Source: an uncultured Bacilli bacterium (GTDB lineage: Bacteria; Bacillota_I; Bacilli_A; RF39; UBA660). Taken from it: 62,311 bases of DNA. The stretch spans positions 1 through 62,311 of the forward strand of contig CAKPEJ010000004.1 of NCBI GenBank assembly GCA_934149325.1, given 5' to 3'. This document shows positions 50,603 through 57,992 of the stretch, piece after piece. The position numbers and the translations under genes were made by a program. Position 1 is the stretch's first letter, and every line of letters begins with the position of its first letter. The notes under the pieces were generated by a model, which had not been told where the DNA came from, did no database searches, and worked only from the letters and a program-made list of their open reading frames with translations.

Positions 50603-50995
50603 ATGAAAGTATTAAGTTTAACTGAACCATACGCAACTTTAATTAAAAATGGTATTAAAACAATAGAAACTAGAAGTTGGAAAACTAATTATAGAGGTAA
50701 ATTATACATTCATGCAAGTTCAACAAAAATTCCAAAAGAATATAAAAATAATAAAGAGTTGATAGATTTAGTTGATATTAATTGTTTAAATTATGGAAAC
50801 ATAATTTGCTCTTGTGAATTAATTGATTGTATTGAAATGACAGAAGAATTTATAGAAAAAATGAAGAAAAATAAAAATGAATATATAACAGGTATTTATG
50901 CTGTTGGAAGATATGCATGGATATTAAAAGATATAAAAGTATTAGACAAACCTATTAAAGCCAAAGGATATTTAGGTATTTGGAATTTTGATTAA
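50603..50995 (+). CDS. ASCH-domain protein
   Basis: The 130-aa single-domain protein has the ASCH signature: VLSLTEPYATLIKNGIKTIETRSWKTNYRGKLYIHAS and GYLGIWNF at the C-terminus. ASCH/PUA-like domains bind RNA or modified bases, and some hydrolyse acetylated cytidine (family knowledge). It is third in the cargo run and has an AAGGAG site. Its companions suggest work on nucleotides or modified bases. Confidence 0.85.
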   Translation: MKVLSLTEPYATLIKNGIKTIETRSWKTNYRGKLYIHASSTKIPKEYKNNKELIDLVDINCLNYGNIICSCELIDCIEMTEEFIEKMKKNKNEYITGIYAVGRYAWILKDIKVLDKPIKAKGYLGIWNFD

Positions 50996-51057
50996 ATAAT
51001 AATTACGGCTTGATGATAACCATATACAATTGATTTTAAAAAGGAGATGTGAAATAA

Positions 51058-51366
51058 ATGAAGATAATAACAGTGTGTGGTAGTTTGAAATTTGTTAATG
51101 AAATGATGGAAATAACAGAAAAAATGGAACTAGAAGGTAATTGTATGTTAGTACCTATATATAATCCATCAAAAACTAGCAAAGATGACTTTACTGAAGA
51201 AGAAGCATTAATGCTTGATAAAATGCATAAAGAAAGAATAAAACTATCTGATGCTATTTTAGTTGTAAATGTTAATGATTATATAGGTAGTAGCACTAAA
51301 AGTGAAATCGAGTTTGCTAAATCATTAAATAAAGAAATAATGTATTATACTGATTTAATAAAATAA
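51058..51366 (+). CDS. nucleoside deoxyribosyltransferase-like (DUF4406-type) protein
   Basis: The 102-aa protein shows the minimal Rossmann-like N-deoxyribosyltransferase/DUF4406 fold: ITVCGSLKFVNEMMEI at the N-terminus, LMLDKMHKERIKLSDAILVVNVNDYIGSSTKSEIEFA (catalytic-Glu region). Homologues bind or cleave nucleotides. It is fourth in the cargo run, behind AAAGGAG. At 102 aa it is shorter than characterised deoxyribosyltransferases (about 150 aa), so the activity is uncertain. Confidence 0.7.
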   Translation: MKIITVCGSLKFVNEMMEITEKMELEGNCMLVPIYNPSKTSKDDFTEEEALMLDKMHKERIKLSDAILVVNVNDYIGSSTKSEIEFAKSLNKEIMYYTDLIK

Positions 51367-51388
51367 TTTTTAACAACAAAGGTGAAGT

Positions 51389-52273
51389 ATGACTAATTTT
51401 TTAAAATGGTTAAGTATTTTATCTACTCGAGAGTGGGCTACAATAATTTGGATTTTGATTTTATCAGTATATGTATTAATTAATAAGAAAACAAGATATT
51501 CTGCCCTAGACGTTATTAAAATATTATTTGGAAAGAATTTAATAAAAATATGGATAATAACTTCTTTATATGTGATTTTAATAACATTATTATTTTCTAA
51601 AACGTCAATATGGGATAATTGTTACATAAAGGATATTATTATATGGTATATAACATCAGGAGTAATATTTTGTTTTAATGCAGCATCTAGGGAATCTGAT
51701 GAACAATATATTTGGAAAGTATTAAAAGATAATTTAAAGTTTACAATTGTTATAGAGTTTTTTTATAGTACATTTACATTTAAACTTTGGGTTGAGTTAC
51801 TAATTATTCCTATTATTACATTCTTAGCAATGGTAGATGCTGTTGCTGAAAGAAAAGAAGAATACAAAATTGTACATAAGTTTATGCAAACAATATTTGT
51901 AATTATTAGTATTTGGTTCTTTTATGAAACTTTTAAACTTGGATTAAGAGAGTATAAAGAATTAAATGTTTTGAATACTTTTATAAGTTTCATGATTCCA
52001 ATTGTATATTTAATATTAATTATACCATTAGAATATTTAATAGAGTTGTATTCAAAATATGAAGTACTATTTATTAGAATATTTTTTAAAAATAATAAGG
52101 ATAAAAAAGCAACTAGAAAAAGGAAAATATTAATAATTAAAAATTGTGGTTTATCAGTGCATAATGTGATGTTATTCCAAAAAAAATACTGTAGTAGAAT
52201 ATATGTAAAAATGTCTGATGATGAATTTATAGCATTAATAAATGAGTTTAAAGAAGAAAAAATGACAAAATGA
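51389..52273 (+). CDS. multi-pass membrane protein
   Basis: The 294-aa protein has six or seven predicted membrane helices (about residues 12-32, 50-70, 83-100, 120-152, 165-185, 198-225) and a basic cytoplasmic C-terminal domain of about 65 residues (KNNKDKKATRKRKILI). No family was recognised. As the last gene of the element cargo, downstream of four soluble nucleotide-handling proteins, it could be a membrane effector (inference only). Its stop codon is in the arm of an inverted repeat. Confidence 0.55.
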   Translation: MTNFLKWLSILSTREWATIIWILILSVYVLINKKTRYSALDVIKILFGKNLIKIWIITSLYVILITLLFSKTSIWDNCYIKDIIIWYITSGVIFCFNAASRESDEQYIWKVLKDNLKFTIVIEFFYSTFTFKLWVELLIIPIITFLAMVDAVAERKEEYKIVHKFMQTIFVIISIWFFYETFKLGLREYKELNVLNTFISFMIPIVYLILIIPLEYLIELYSKYEVLFIRIFFKNNKDKKATRKRKILIIKNCGLSVHNVMLFQKKYCSRIYVKMSDDEFIALINEFKEEKMTK

Positions 52274-52315
52274 CACTTGTTTGAGGCACCATCAGTAATA
52301 TTGTCATCTTGTCAT
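52262..52315. repeat. long inverted repeat, TGACA type
   Basis: ATGACAAAATGACA (52262-52275) and TGTCATCTTGTCAT (52302-52315) are complementary at 13 of 14 positions around a 26-nt loop. There is no T run. A similar structure is at 53982-54042. Confidence 0.6.
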
Positions 52316-52317
52316 AA

Positions 52318-52352
52318 AAAAGGTAGTTAAGAAATATCTCAACTACCTTTTC
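52318..52352 (+). terminator. terminator of element cargo
   Basis: AAAGGTAGTT pairs with AACTACCTTT around GAAATATC, followed by TC. The T run is short, and the arms coincide with the AACTACC arm-type repeats. Confidence 0.6.
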
Positions 52353-52361
52353 AACTACCAA
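52341..52361. repeat. right end repeat / candidate attR with arm-type sites
   Basis: TTTCAACTACCAA (52349-52361) repeats the left end, and AACTACC occurs at 52341-52347 and 52353-52359. This predicts an element of about 7.98 kb. Confidence 0.5.
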
Positions 52362-52577
52362 GAATTTAAAATTCTTATAATATTTAGTTATTTTATTTAC
52401 TTTTAAATCCTTTTAAATAAACGCAAAAGTATTTATATAAACTTTGAAGTACGTGAATTCTAACCGCCCCCTGAAGAGAGCGAAAGCTCTCATTTTTATT
52501 TTAAAAAGGAAAATAAATTAACATTATAAACATAGAAAAATATCTTTATTTCATGTATAATAAATTATGGTGATATT
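52362..52577. other. intergenic region with element copy 2
   Basis: AT-rich spacer between the element's right end and the broken nucleotidase. It holds CCCCCTGAAGA (52467-52477), whose last AGA starts stem GAGAGC-GAAA-GCTCTC (52476-52491) and a T tract. No convincing promoter or ORF was seen. Confidence 0.6.
52467..52500 (+). terminator. CCCCCTGAAGA/GAAA hairpin (element copy 2)
   Basis: GAGAGC-GAAA-GCTCTC stem at 52476-52491 with ATTTTTATTTT tail, preceded by the CCCCCTGAAGA word. Confidence 0.75.
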
Positions 52578-53124
52578 ATGAGAATCGGAATAGATATTGA
52601 TGACACCATGACTGATATAAAAGAAAAGTTAACAAAAGCTACAATAAAATATGCTAAAAGTTTAAATAAAGATATACAAAATATTGATAATAATGATATT
52701 GTTGATATATATAACAATGGGAATATTTATCAATAACTATTTAATTTTAATCGTGAAGAATTAAAGTATTTTTAGGGCCAATACAAGAAGAAATAACTAA
52801 TAATGCTGTTCTAAGAGAAAATTGTGCTAAAGTAATAAATGACTTACATAAAGATGGACAGGAAATTTATATAGTTACTGCGAGAGATAATGAATTTCAT
52901 AATGATCCGTATTTATATAGTAAAGTATGGCTTGAAAAAATAAAATTTACTATGATAAATTAATTGTTAATGCCAGAGATAAAAGGATAACCTGTTTAGA
53001 AAATGATATTTCTTTATTAATTGATGACAATATAAGTAATTGTTTGAACGTGATTAATGTAGGAATTGATACAATAATTATTGGAAATAAAAATAATAAT
53101 ACAATAAAAATTGTTGATAATTGA
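52578..53124 (+). pseudogene. broken HAD 5'(3')-nucleotidase-like gene
   Basis: Starts MRIGIDIDDTMTDIKEKL, a HAD motif I (DxDDT) of the NT5C/YqfW type. It stops at TAA 52734, continues in another frame with FLGPIQEEI and IYIVTARDNEF (motif II region), and after another shift near 52960 with VNARDKRI and ISLLIDDNISNC (motif IV). At least two frameshifts or deletions disrupt it. It is another nucleotidase-like member in this region, decayed. Confidence 0.7.
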
Positions 53125-53153
53125 CAATAAATATATGATTATATTAAAAATGA

Positions 53154-53438
53154 TTTATAGCAATATTTTGGTCAATTTTTATATCTACAACATATGAAAA
53201 TATTTGTGATGCAGTATATATAAATATACTTGAAAATAGATATCAATTAAGTTTTTCAAATATGTGTCATATTATAAGATTTTTAGGAGAATCAATAGGG
53301 GTGTTTCTTTGTGGAACGATGTATGAGATCGGATTAAAATATATGTTTGGATTGTCAGCATTGTTTATGGTGTTTCAAATTAGTATAGCTTATTATTTAA
53401 TAATTTTAAGGAAGAAAGAGGCGATTATCAATGAGTAG
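53154..53438 (+). pseudogene. 3' remnant of a membrane transporter (MFS-like)
   Basis: A 94-codon frame without a start encodes IFWSIFISTTYENIC, FLGESIGVFLCGTMYEIG and FGLSALFMVFQISIAYYLIIL, resembling the last helices of a major-facilitator transporter. The stop overlaps the next gene's start by 8 nt, consistent with a formerly coupled gene pair. Confidence 0.5.
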
Positions 53439-53967
53439 AATTACCTTAATAACAAAATTCAAAGAAAAAGAACTAAATAAAATAAATAATCAACTAAAGA
53501 ATATTCATTATCATATGTGTAAAGTACCTTATGGGATTGATGATGAATTGAGAAATGAAATTGATAATTTACCATATCATTTTACAATATTTGCTACTGA
53601 TAAACAAAATGAAAGTAAGTTATTGAATATTGCTAGTGATATAAAAATGAATAAAATAAAATTAAAAATTAACGATATAAGAATAATGAATGGGCGAAAT
53701 AATAGTTTTGTATTATACTTTTCCATAGAAGAAAATAAAGATATAAAAGAATTACAAAAAAAATTCTTTTTACAAATTCCTGGAGAGAATTATGATCCAG
53801 ATAAATTTACTTTTCATATGACATTACATATTGATAAAGATGAAGAATTAGTTAATAAAATAAAGGAAGAGATAGAATTTAATTTTAAACCATTTAGGCT
53901 CGTATTTGATGAATTAGTTTTATATGACTATCCTGGAGATATGATTAAAGAAATTAGTATAAAATAG
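53431..53967 (+). CDS. 2H phosphoesterase (2'-5' RNA ligase/LigT-like)
   Basis: The 178-aa protein has the two diagnostic HxT motifs in symmetrical halves: LPYHFTIFAT (about residue 51) and FTFHMTLHI (about residue 131). 2H enzymes open 2',3'-cyclic phosphates or hydrolyse cyclic or linear nucleotide linkages. The substrate cannot be assigned. The ribosome site is GGAAGAAAGAGG; the start overlaps the transporter remnant's stop. Confidence 0.85.
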   Translation: MSRITLITKFKEKELNKINNQLKNIHYHMCKVPYGIDDELRNEIDNLPYHFTIFATDKQNESKLLNIASDIKMNKIKLKINDIRIMNGRNNSFVLYFSIEENKDIKELQKKFFLQIPGENYDPDKFTFHMTLHIDKDEELVNKIKEEIEFNFKPFRLVFDELVLYDYPGDMIKEISIK

Positions 53968-53981
53968 TATAATAAGAAAAA

Positions 53982-54042
53982 ATGACACAGTGACACTATA
54001 GATGAGAGTGGGGTATGCATAATCAATGTGTCACAGTGTCAT
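53982..54042. repeat. long inverted repeat, TGACAC type
   Basis: ATGACACAGTGACAC (53982-53996) and GTGTCACAGTGTCAT (54028-54042) are complementary at 14 of 15 positions around a 31-nt, G-rich loop. There is no T run. It resembles the repeat at 52262-52315, and both directly follow a coding gene. Confidence 0.65.
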
Positions 54043-54078
54043 ATAATGTATTATTATAAATATTATTTAAAGTAGTGC

Positions 54079-54500
54079 TTGTTAATAAAGAAAAAATATT
54101 ATACAAGACTTAATAATACAATTGATTTGATAGATAAAGTAATTTATATTTTAAAATCAAAAAATATAAAAGTTGATTATGACATGAAATATTTTATAAA
54201 AAATGAAGAATTTATTAATTTAGTTTATAATGAATTAAACAACAAAAATTATACAATTAAAAAACCGATGACATGGTCATTAGAATTAAATGAAAAAGCA
54301 GATATAAACGAATTATACAAAAATGATGGTTAAAATCAACCCTTGATAATATATCGCTATTTGGTGTGGATATTACACTAAAAACTAACGAAATGGTAAT
54401 GTATAATTGTTCTATAAAGGAGATTATTGGTAAAGATAAAAATAAAAAAGTAAAATTTGAATCTAGTCATATTGAATTTATATTAACAAATAATGAATGA
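54079..54500 (+). pseudogene. frameshifted hypothetical gene
   Basis: An 84-codon frame (TTG start, no good ribosome site, ends near PMTWSLELNEKADINELY) is followed without a gap, in a different frame, by about 60 codons (STLDNISLFGVDITLKTNE, KVKFESSHIEFILTNNE) ending at TGA 54498-54500. The joined product of about 140 aa looks like one protein broken by a frameshift at about 54330. No family was recognised. Confidence 0.5.
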
Positions 54501-54601
54501 TTATTAATTTTAGGTGGTATTTTTTTAAATAAATATTCAATTTATTGTTAAATACATATTTTTTTATGATACAATATATAACTACAAAGAGAGGATTTGT
54601 T

Positions 54602-54865
54602 ATGTATAATGCTGTAATAGATAATGGAAGCACATATTTATTTTTAGATAATGGTAATGATGATGTTTATAGTGGTGATATGTCTGGATTCTTAGTTAAT
54701 AACAGCAATATAATTAATTTAATGGATGCTTTACCAATTAAACAATACTATTTAAGAACAAAAGAAAATATTAGAACTAAAATATCTAAAGAACAAGCAT
54801 ATTATTTATATCAACAACTTATAGATTATAACAATAAGAAAGAAAATATAAATAAATCATTATAA
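54602..54865 (+). CDS. small hypothetical protein
   Basis: The 87-aa acidic protein has VIDNGSTYLFLDNGNDDVY, ALPIKQYYLRTKENIR and SKEQAYYLYQQLIDY. No family was recognised. ATG 54602 follows AGAGAGG; an in-frame upstream TTG at 54545 overlaps the promoter region (TACAAT near 54571). Confidence 0.5.
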   Translation: MYNAVIDNGSTYLFLDNGNDDVYSGDMSGFLVNNSNIINLMDALPIKQYYLRTKENIRTKISKEQAYYLYQQLIDYNNKKENINKSL

Positions 54866-55091
54866 AATTGAAATTATTTATTCATTAGATTGATAATTAT
54901 AATATAAAACAAAATTATTATATACTGATAAATGTGATAATAAAATAATTTCAATATCTTTGATCAGTTAAATATTTGAATTTACTATAACAAATTTGAA
55001 ATAATTGATTTAATGAAAGATATTGAATATGGGTGGATTGACAAAAAAATAATAAACATAAAGTTGTAGATGAAACATATCATCTCTTAAA

Positions 55092-55114
55092 GAGAGAGAA
55101 AGCTCTCGTTTTTT
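55092..55114 (+). terminator. degenerate GAAA-loop hairpin (element copy D)
   Basis: GAGAG-A-GAAAG-CTCTC with a T6 tail, preceded by CTTAA in place of CCCCCTGA. It looks like a decayed copy of the 52467/61009 element. Confidence 0.55.
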
Positions 55115-55118
55115 GTAT

Positions 55119-55157
55119 TTAAAGTTTTTTAGTTATTTTATATATGTATTAAATACC
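55119..55157. repeat. 39-bp direct repeat, copy 1
   Basis: TTAAAGTTTTTTAGTTATTT and the following TATATATGTATTAAATACC match 58787-58825 with one difference. A second shared block (ACTGTCATTTTAT at 55288 and 58828) leads into the downstream gene. Confidence 0.7.
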
Positions 55158-55292
55158 TATTTTAATTTAGAAATTTCATATAATGCTTCCATATCTTTGA
55201 TTAATACCTTTGATATAGGAATATTTATTATACTAAATTTTGTTTTAAGTATAGTTACCACATAAGGTTTATTTTTATCGTAAATACTGTCA
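55157..55292 (-). pseudogene. C-terminal remnant of a serine-hydrolase/beta-lactamase-like gene
   Basis: The minus strand has about 44 open codons ending at TAG (55159-55157): IYDKNKPYVVTILKTKFS followed by MEALYEISKLK. The pattern resembles the C-terminal strand and helix of class-A beta-lactamase-fold hydrolases. It has no start. Confidence 0.35.
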
Positions 55293-55360
55293 TTTTATTT
55301 AAAAAATTAAAAAATAGTATTATAATAAATAATTAATAAATGAATTTAGGAGGGCGTAGT

Positions 55361-55963
55361 ATGTATAGTGAAGATGCTTATTGCTTAGGATTATTATATG
55401 CACATATATATGCAGATAAAAAAATGGTATTAAAAGATGATTTGGATAAATTCCATGAAATTATTGAATTTAATTTAAGAAGTATGAATAATGATATTAA
55501 TGATACTTATACTACTGTTTGTCATGATAATGATCCTAGTATATATTTTGAAAGTGAAGGAAAAAATGGTGAAATATATTATGTTTTATATCCTGATTTT
55601 GATTTAGCTAAAGCTAAGTCAAAATATATAGGATGTTTATCTACTGATGTATTAGTTGCTTCTCAAAAAGAAAATGCGTTAAATTCAATAGATTTAAAAG
55701 AAGAAAACGGAAGAATCGTTAAGAAAAAACCAAATGAATTGCGAATATCTAATTATGACTTTTTAAAAAATGCAGAAGTTTGTGAGATTACACGTAGTGA
55801 AGATCATAAGCAACTTCAAAAAACTGCTAATAGAAGAATTGAGGAAGGTAGACGTAGAGAAGCAAAGGCTTGGCATGATGCTAAAAATTTTTGCGTTGGA
55901 ACAAGCACAGTTGATATTGAAATAGAACAAGGATTATCTTTAAAGAAAGTGAAAAATGATTAG
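55361..55963 (+). CDS. hypothetical protein with EQGLSLKK C-terminal tail
   Basis: The 200-aa soluble protein is unassigned. The N-terminal half has YCLGLLYAHIYADKKMVLK and YYVLYPDFDLAKAKSKYIG; a middle segment reads SIDLKEENGRIVKKK; residues about 150-175 are a basic helix (ANRRIEEGRRREAKAWHDA). It ends DIEIEQGLSLKKVKND, a tail shared with the next gene and with the gene at 59083. It appears paralogous to the next gene. ATG 55361 has a GGAGGG site. Confidence 0.6.
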   Translation: MYSEDAYCLGLLYAHIYADKKMVLKDDLDKFHEIIEFNLRSMNNDINDTYTTVCHDNDPSIYFESEGKNGEIYYVLYPDFDLAKAKSKYIGCLSTDVLVASQKENALNSIDLKEENGRIVKKKPNELRISNYDFLKNAEVCEITRSEDHKQLQKTANRRIEEGRRREAKAWHDAKNFCVGTSTVDIEIEQGLSLKKVKND

Positions 55964-55974
55964 GAGGATTAGTT

Positions 55975-56568
55975 ATGGCAGTATGTTATGAAGAGGCAGC
56001 TATTATGGCTTTAATAAAAAGCTATATAAGTACAAGTAATAAAATCTTGACTTATGAAAGTGTTAAAAATTTTGAAAAGGAATTAAACAAAAAACTAGAT
56101 GAATTTGGTCATAGAGGAACAGGTTATTTTAAAGAAAGTGATAGAGAAAAATTTTTTTACTCACGTGATGAATATGGAAATGGATATTTAGTATTAAATT
56201 CTAATTTGGAATTAGATGATTTGTCAATGACTGAAATTATGACATATCCACTAGAATATTTAAAGGCATTAGATTCATATGAAGTATTAAAGACAATTAA
56301 TCTTATTAAAGTTGATGGAAAAATAGTTTCTAGAAGTAAATATTATAAGAATTTGGCAGAAAAATATGATTTAAAACAAGTGTTATCAGTAGAAAGACCA
56401 AAGTTTAATATTTTTGAAGATTGGGAAAAAGTTGGAGAAGATGGTTTTATAGAAAATTATTGCTTATCTGATGCTGAAAAAATGATATTACAAGAATTAA
56501 GAAAAACAAAAACATCAGAAACAGAACAAGGACCTATATTAAAAAAAACAATAAAGTATGAATATTAA
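55975..56568 (+). CDS. hypothetical protein with EQGPILKK C-terminal tail
   Basis: The 197-aa protein is a divergent paralogue of its upstream neighbour: an N-terminal helix AAIMALIKSYISTSNKIL, FYSRDEYGNGYLVLNSNLEL, then TINLIKVDGKIVSR aligning with the neighbour's SIDLKEENGRIVKK. It ends TSETEQGPILKKTIKYEY, the shared tail. It starts 11 nt downstream with a TAGGAGG site, so the two are cotranscribed. The function is unknown. Confidence 0.6.
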   Translation: MAVCYEEAAIMALIKSYISTSNKILTYESVKNFEKELNKKLDEFGHRGTGYFKESDREKFFYSRDEYGNGYLVLNSNLELDDLSMTEIMTYPLEYLKALDSYEVLKTINLIKVDGKIVSRSKYYKNLAEKYDLKQVLSVERPKFNIFEDWEKVGEDGFIENYCLSDAEKMILQELRKTKTSETEQGPILKKTIKYEY

Positions 56569-56646
56569 CTTTTGAGAAATTTATAACTTATAAATACGAT
56601 GGGATTTAATAGAAATAAAAAATATAATAATGAAAGGTAAAATAAT

Positions 56647-57441
56647 ATGAATAATAGAGAGAGTGCTGTTGTAGTTAGTAATGGTAATAAAAATGTAAGT
56701 GTGATAGAAACAATAAATGCAATAAAAAATGCAGGATTTAAAAATGTTTTTATACAGTGGTACAATAATAAAGAATGGAGTCCTACACAAGAGGAGCAAC
56801 TAAAACTAATTAGAGAAAAAGGTTTAAATGTTATATTTGCACATTTGGGATATCAAGATATAAATAATTTATGGGTAGAAGATGCTATTGGTGATAAACT
56901 GGTTGATAGATATAAAAATGATATAAGAGTTTGCAAGGATAACGATATTCCAATGGTTATTATGCATTTAACAAGTAAGAGTAAGGCCCCACAATATAAT
57001 GAAAGAGGTTTGAAAAGGTTGCAAGAAATAGTAGATTATGCTGAATCACTAAATATAAAAGTCGCTTTTGAAAATACAAAGATAAAAGGTTATTTAGATT
57101 ATGTTATAAAAAATATTAATAATAAAAATGTTGGTATATGTTTTGACTCCGGGCATTATCACGTTCATTTTAATGATGAATTAGATTTTTCTAGTTTTAA
57201 AAATAGAATATTTGCAGTACATTTTCATGATAATGATAAGAGTGATGATTTACATCTTCTACCATTTGATGGAACTTTAGATTGGGAAAATGTTATAAAA
57301 AAATTGAAAGAATGTAATTATAATGGACCAATAACAATGGAACTTTGTTATCGATATGAATATTTAAAAATGGGAATAGATGAATTTTATAAAAAGGGTT
57401 ATGAAATTGGGATTCAATTAAAAGAAATGTTTGAGAGGTAA
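56647..57441 (+). CDS. sugar phosphate isomerase/epimerase (AP endonuclease-2 TIM barrel)
   Basis: The 264-aa TIM-barrel protein has FIQWYNNKEW, VIFAHLG, MVIMHLTSK, KVAFENTKIKG, GICFDSGHYHVHFNDE, FAVHFHDNDKSDDLHLLPFDGTLDW and ITMELCYRYEY, giving the Glu, Asp-His, His and Glu metal ligands of the xylose isomerase-like/endonuclease IV fold. It could isomerise sugar phosphates or act on a nucleoside-derived sugar. It is first in a three-gene run with Nudix and HAD genes that share near-identical AAAGGTAAAA ribosome sites. Confidence 0.82.
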   Translation: MNNRESAVVVSNGNKNVSVIETINAIKNAGFKNVFIQWYNNKEWSPTQEEQLKLIREKGLNVIFAHLGYQDINNLWVEDAIGDKLVDRYKNDIRVCKDNDIPMVIMHLTSKSKAPQYNERGLKRLQEIVDYAESLNIKVAFENTKIKGYLDYVIKNINNKNVGICFDSGHYHVHFNDELDFSSFKNRIFAVHFHDNDKSDDLHLLPFDGTLDWENVIKKLKECNYNGPITMELCYRYEYLKMGIDEFYKKGYEIGIQLKEMFER

Positions 57442-57447
57442 AAGTTT

Positions 57448-57963
57448 ATGGAATTAATACAAATAGTAGATAAAGATGGTAATTTTATTGGTGAAGTAAT
57501 GGATAAGGAAGAAGCACATGATAAAAATTTATTACATAATGAAGTTGCAGCCTTTGTTATAAATGATAATAGGCAAGTTTTACTTCAAAAAAGAAGTAAA
57601 AATAAAAGATTCAACCCTAATAAATGGGCATTATGTGCTGGACATGTTGATGCTTATGAAAGTTTGGAAACTGCAATTTTAAGAGAAATTAAAGAAGAAA
57701 TTGGTATTGATGTAAATCCTAATGAATTAATATCTTTTGGTGAAAGGGAATTTGTAATTAAAGACATAAATTCACATATTACTTATTTTTATTGTATTAA
57801 GTCAAACTTAAATGAAGAGGATTTTATTATTCAAGAGGAAGAATTATCAGAAGTAAAATGGTTTGATATAGAAAATGTTATAGAAATGATAAAATCAGGG
57901 GATGAGTCTCTTGTGTTTAGCAAAGAAAGATTAAAACTTTTTGAACAATTAAAAAATATATAA
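57448..57963 (+). CDS. Nudix hydrolase (IPP isomerase-like subfamily)
   Basis: The 171-aa protein has the Nudix box starting GHVDAYESLETA and ending REIKEEIGID, with the R-E and E-E catalytic residues in place. The N-terminal VDKDGNFIGEVMDKEEAH and LHNEVAAFVINDNRQVLLQKRS resemble the IPP-isomerase-like Nudix group, many of which hydrolyse nucleotide sugars or ADP-ribose-type compounds. It lies 6 nt after the TIM-barrel gene. Confidence 0.9.
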   Translation: MELIQIVDKDGNFIGEVMDKEEAHDKNLLHNEVAAFVINDNRQVLLQKRSKNKRFNPNKWALCAGHVDAYESLETAILREIKEEIGIDVNPNELISFGEREFVIKDINSHITYFYCIKSNLNEEDFIIQEEELSEVKWFDIENVIEMIKSGDESLVFSKERLKLFEQLKNI

Positions 57964-57992
57964 AAATTGTAGTAATAGAAAGGTAAAATCTA

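Larger units (their letters stand above)
54866..55360. other. intergenic region with gene remnants and a repeat module
   Basis: Contents: a plus-strand remnant near 54985-55098 (NKFEIIDLMKDIEYGWIDK, then KHKVVDETYH after a frameshift); a degenerate hairpin (element copy D, 55092-55114); the 5' half of a duplicated module (55119-55157); a minus-strand coding remnant (55157-55292); and a TATAAT at 55323-55328 before the next gene. Confidence 0.5.
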
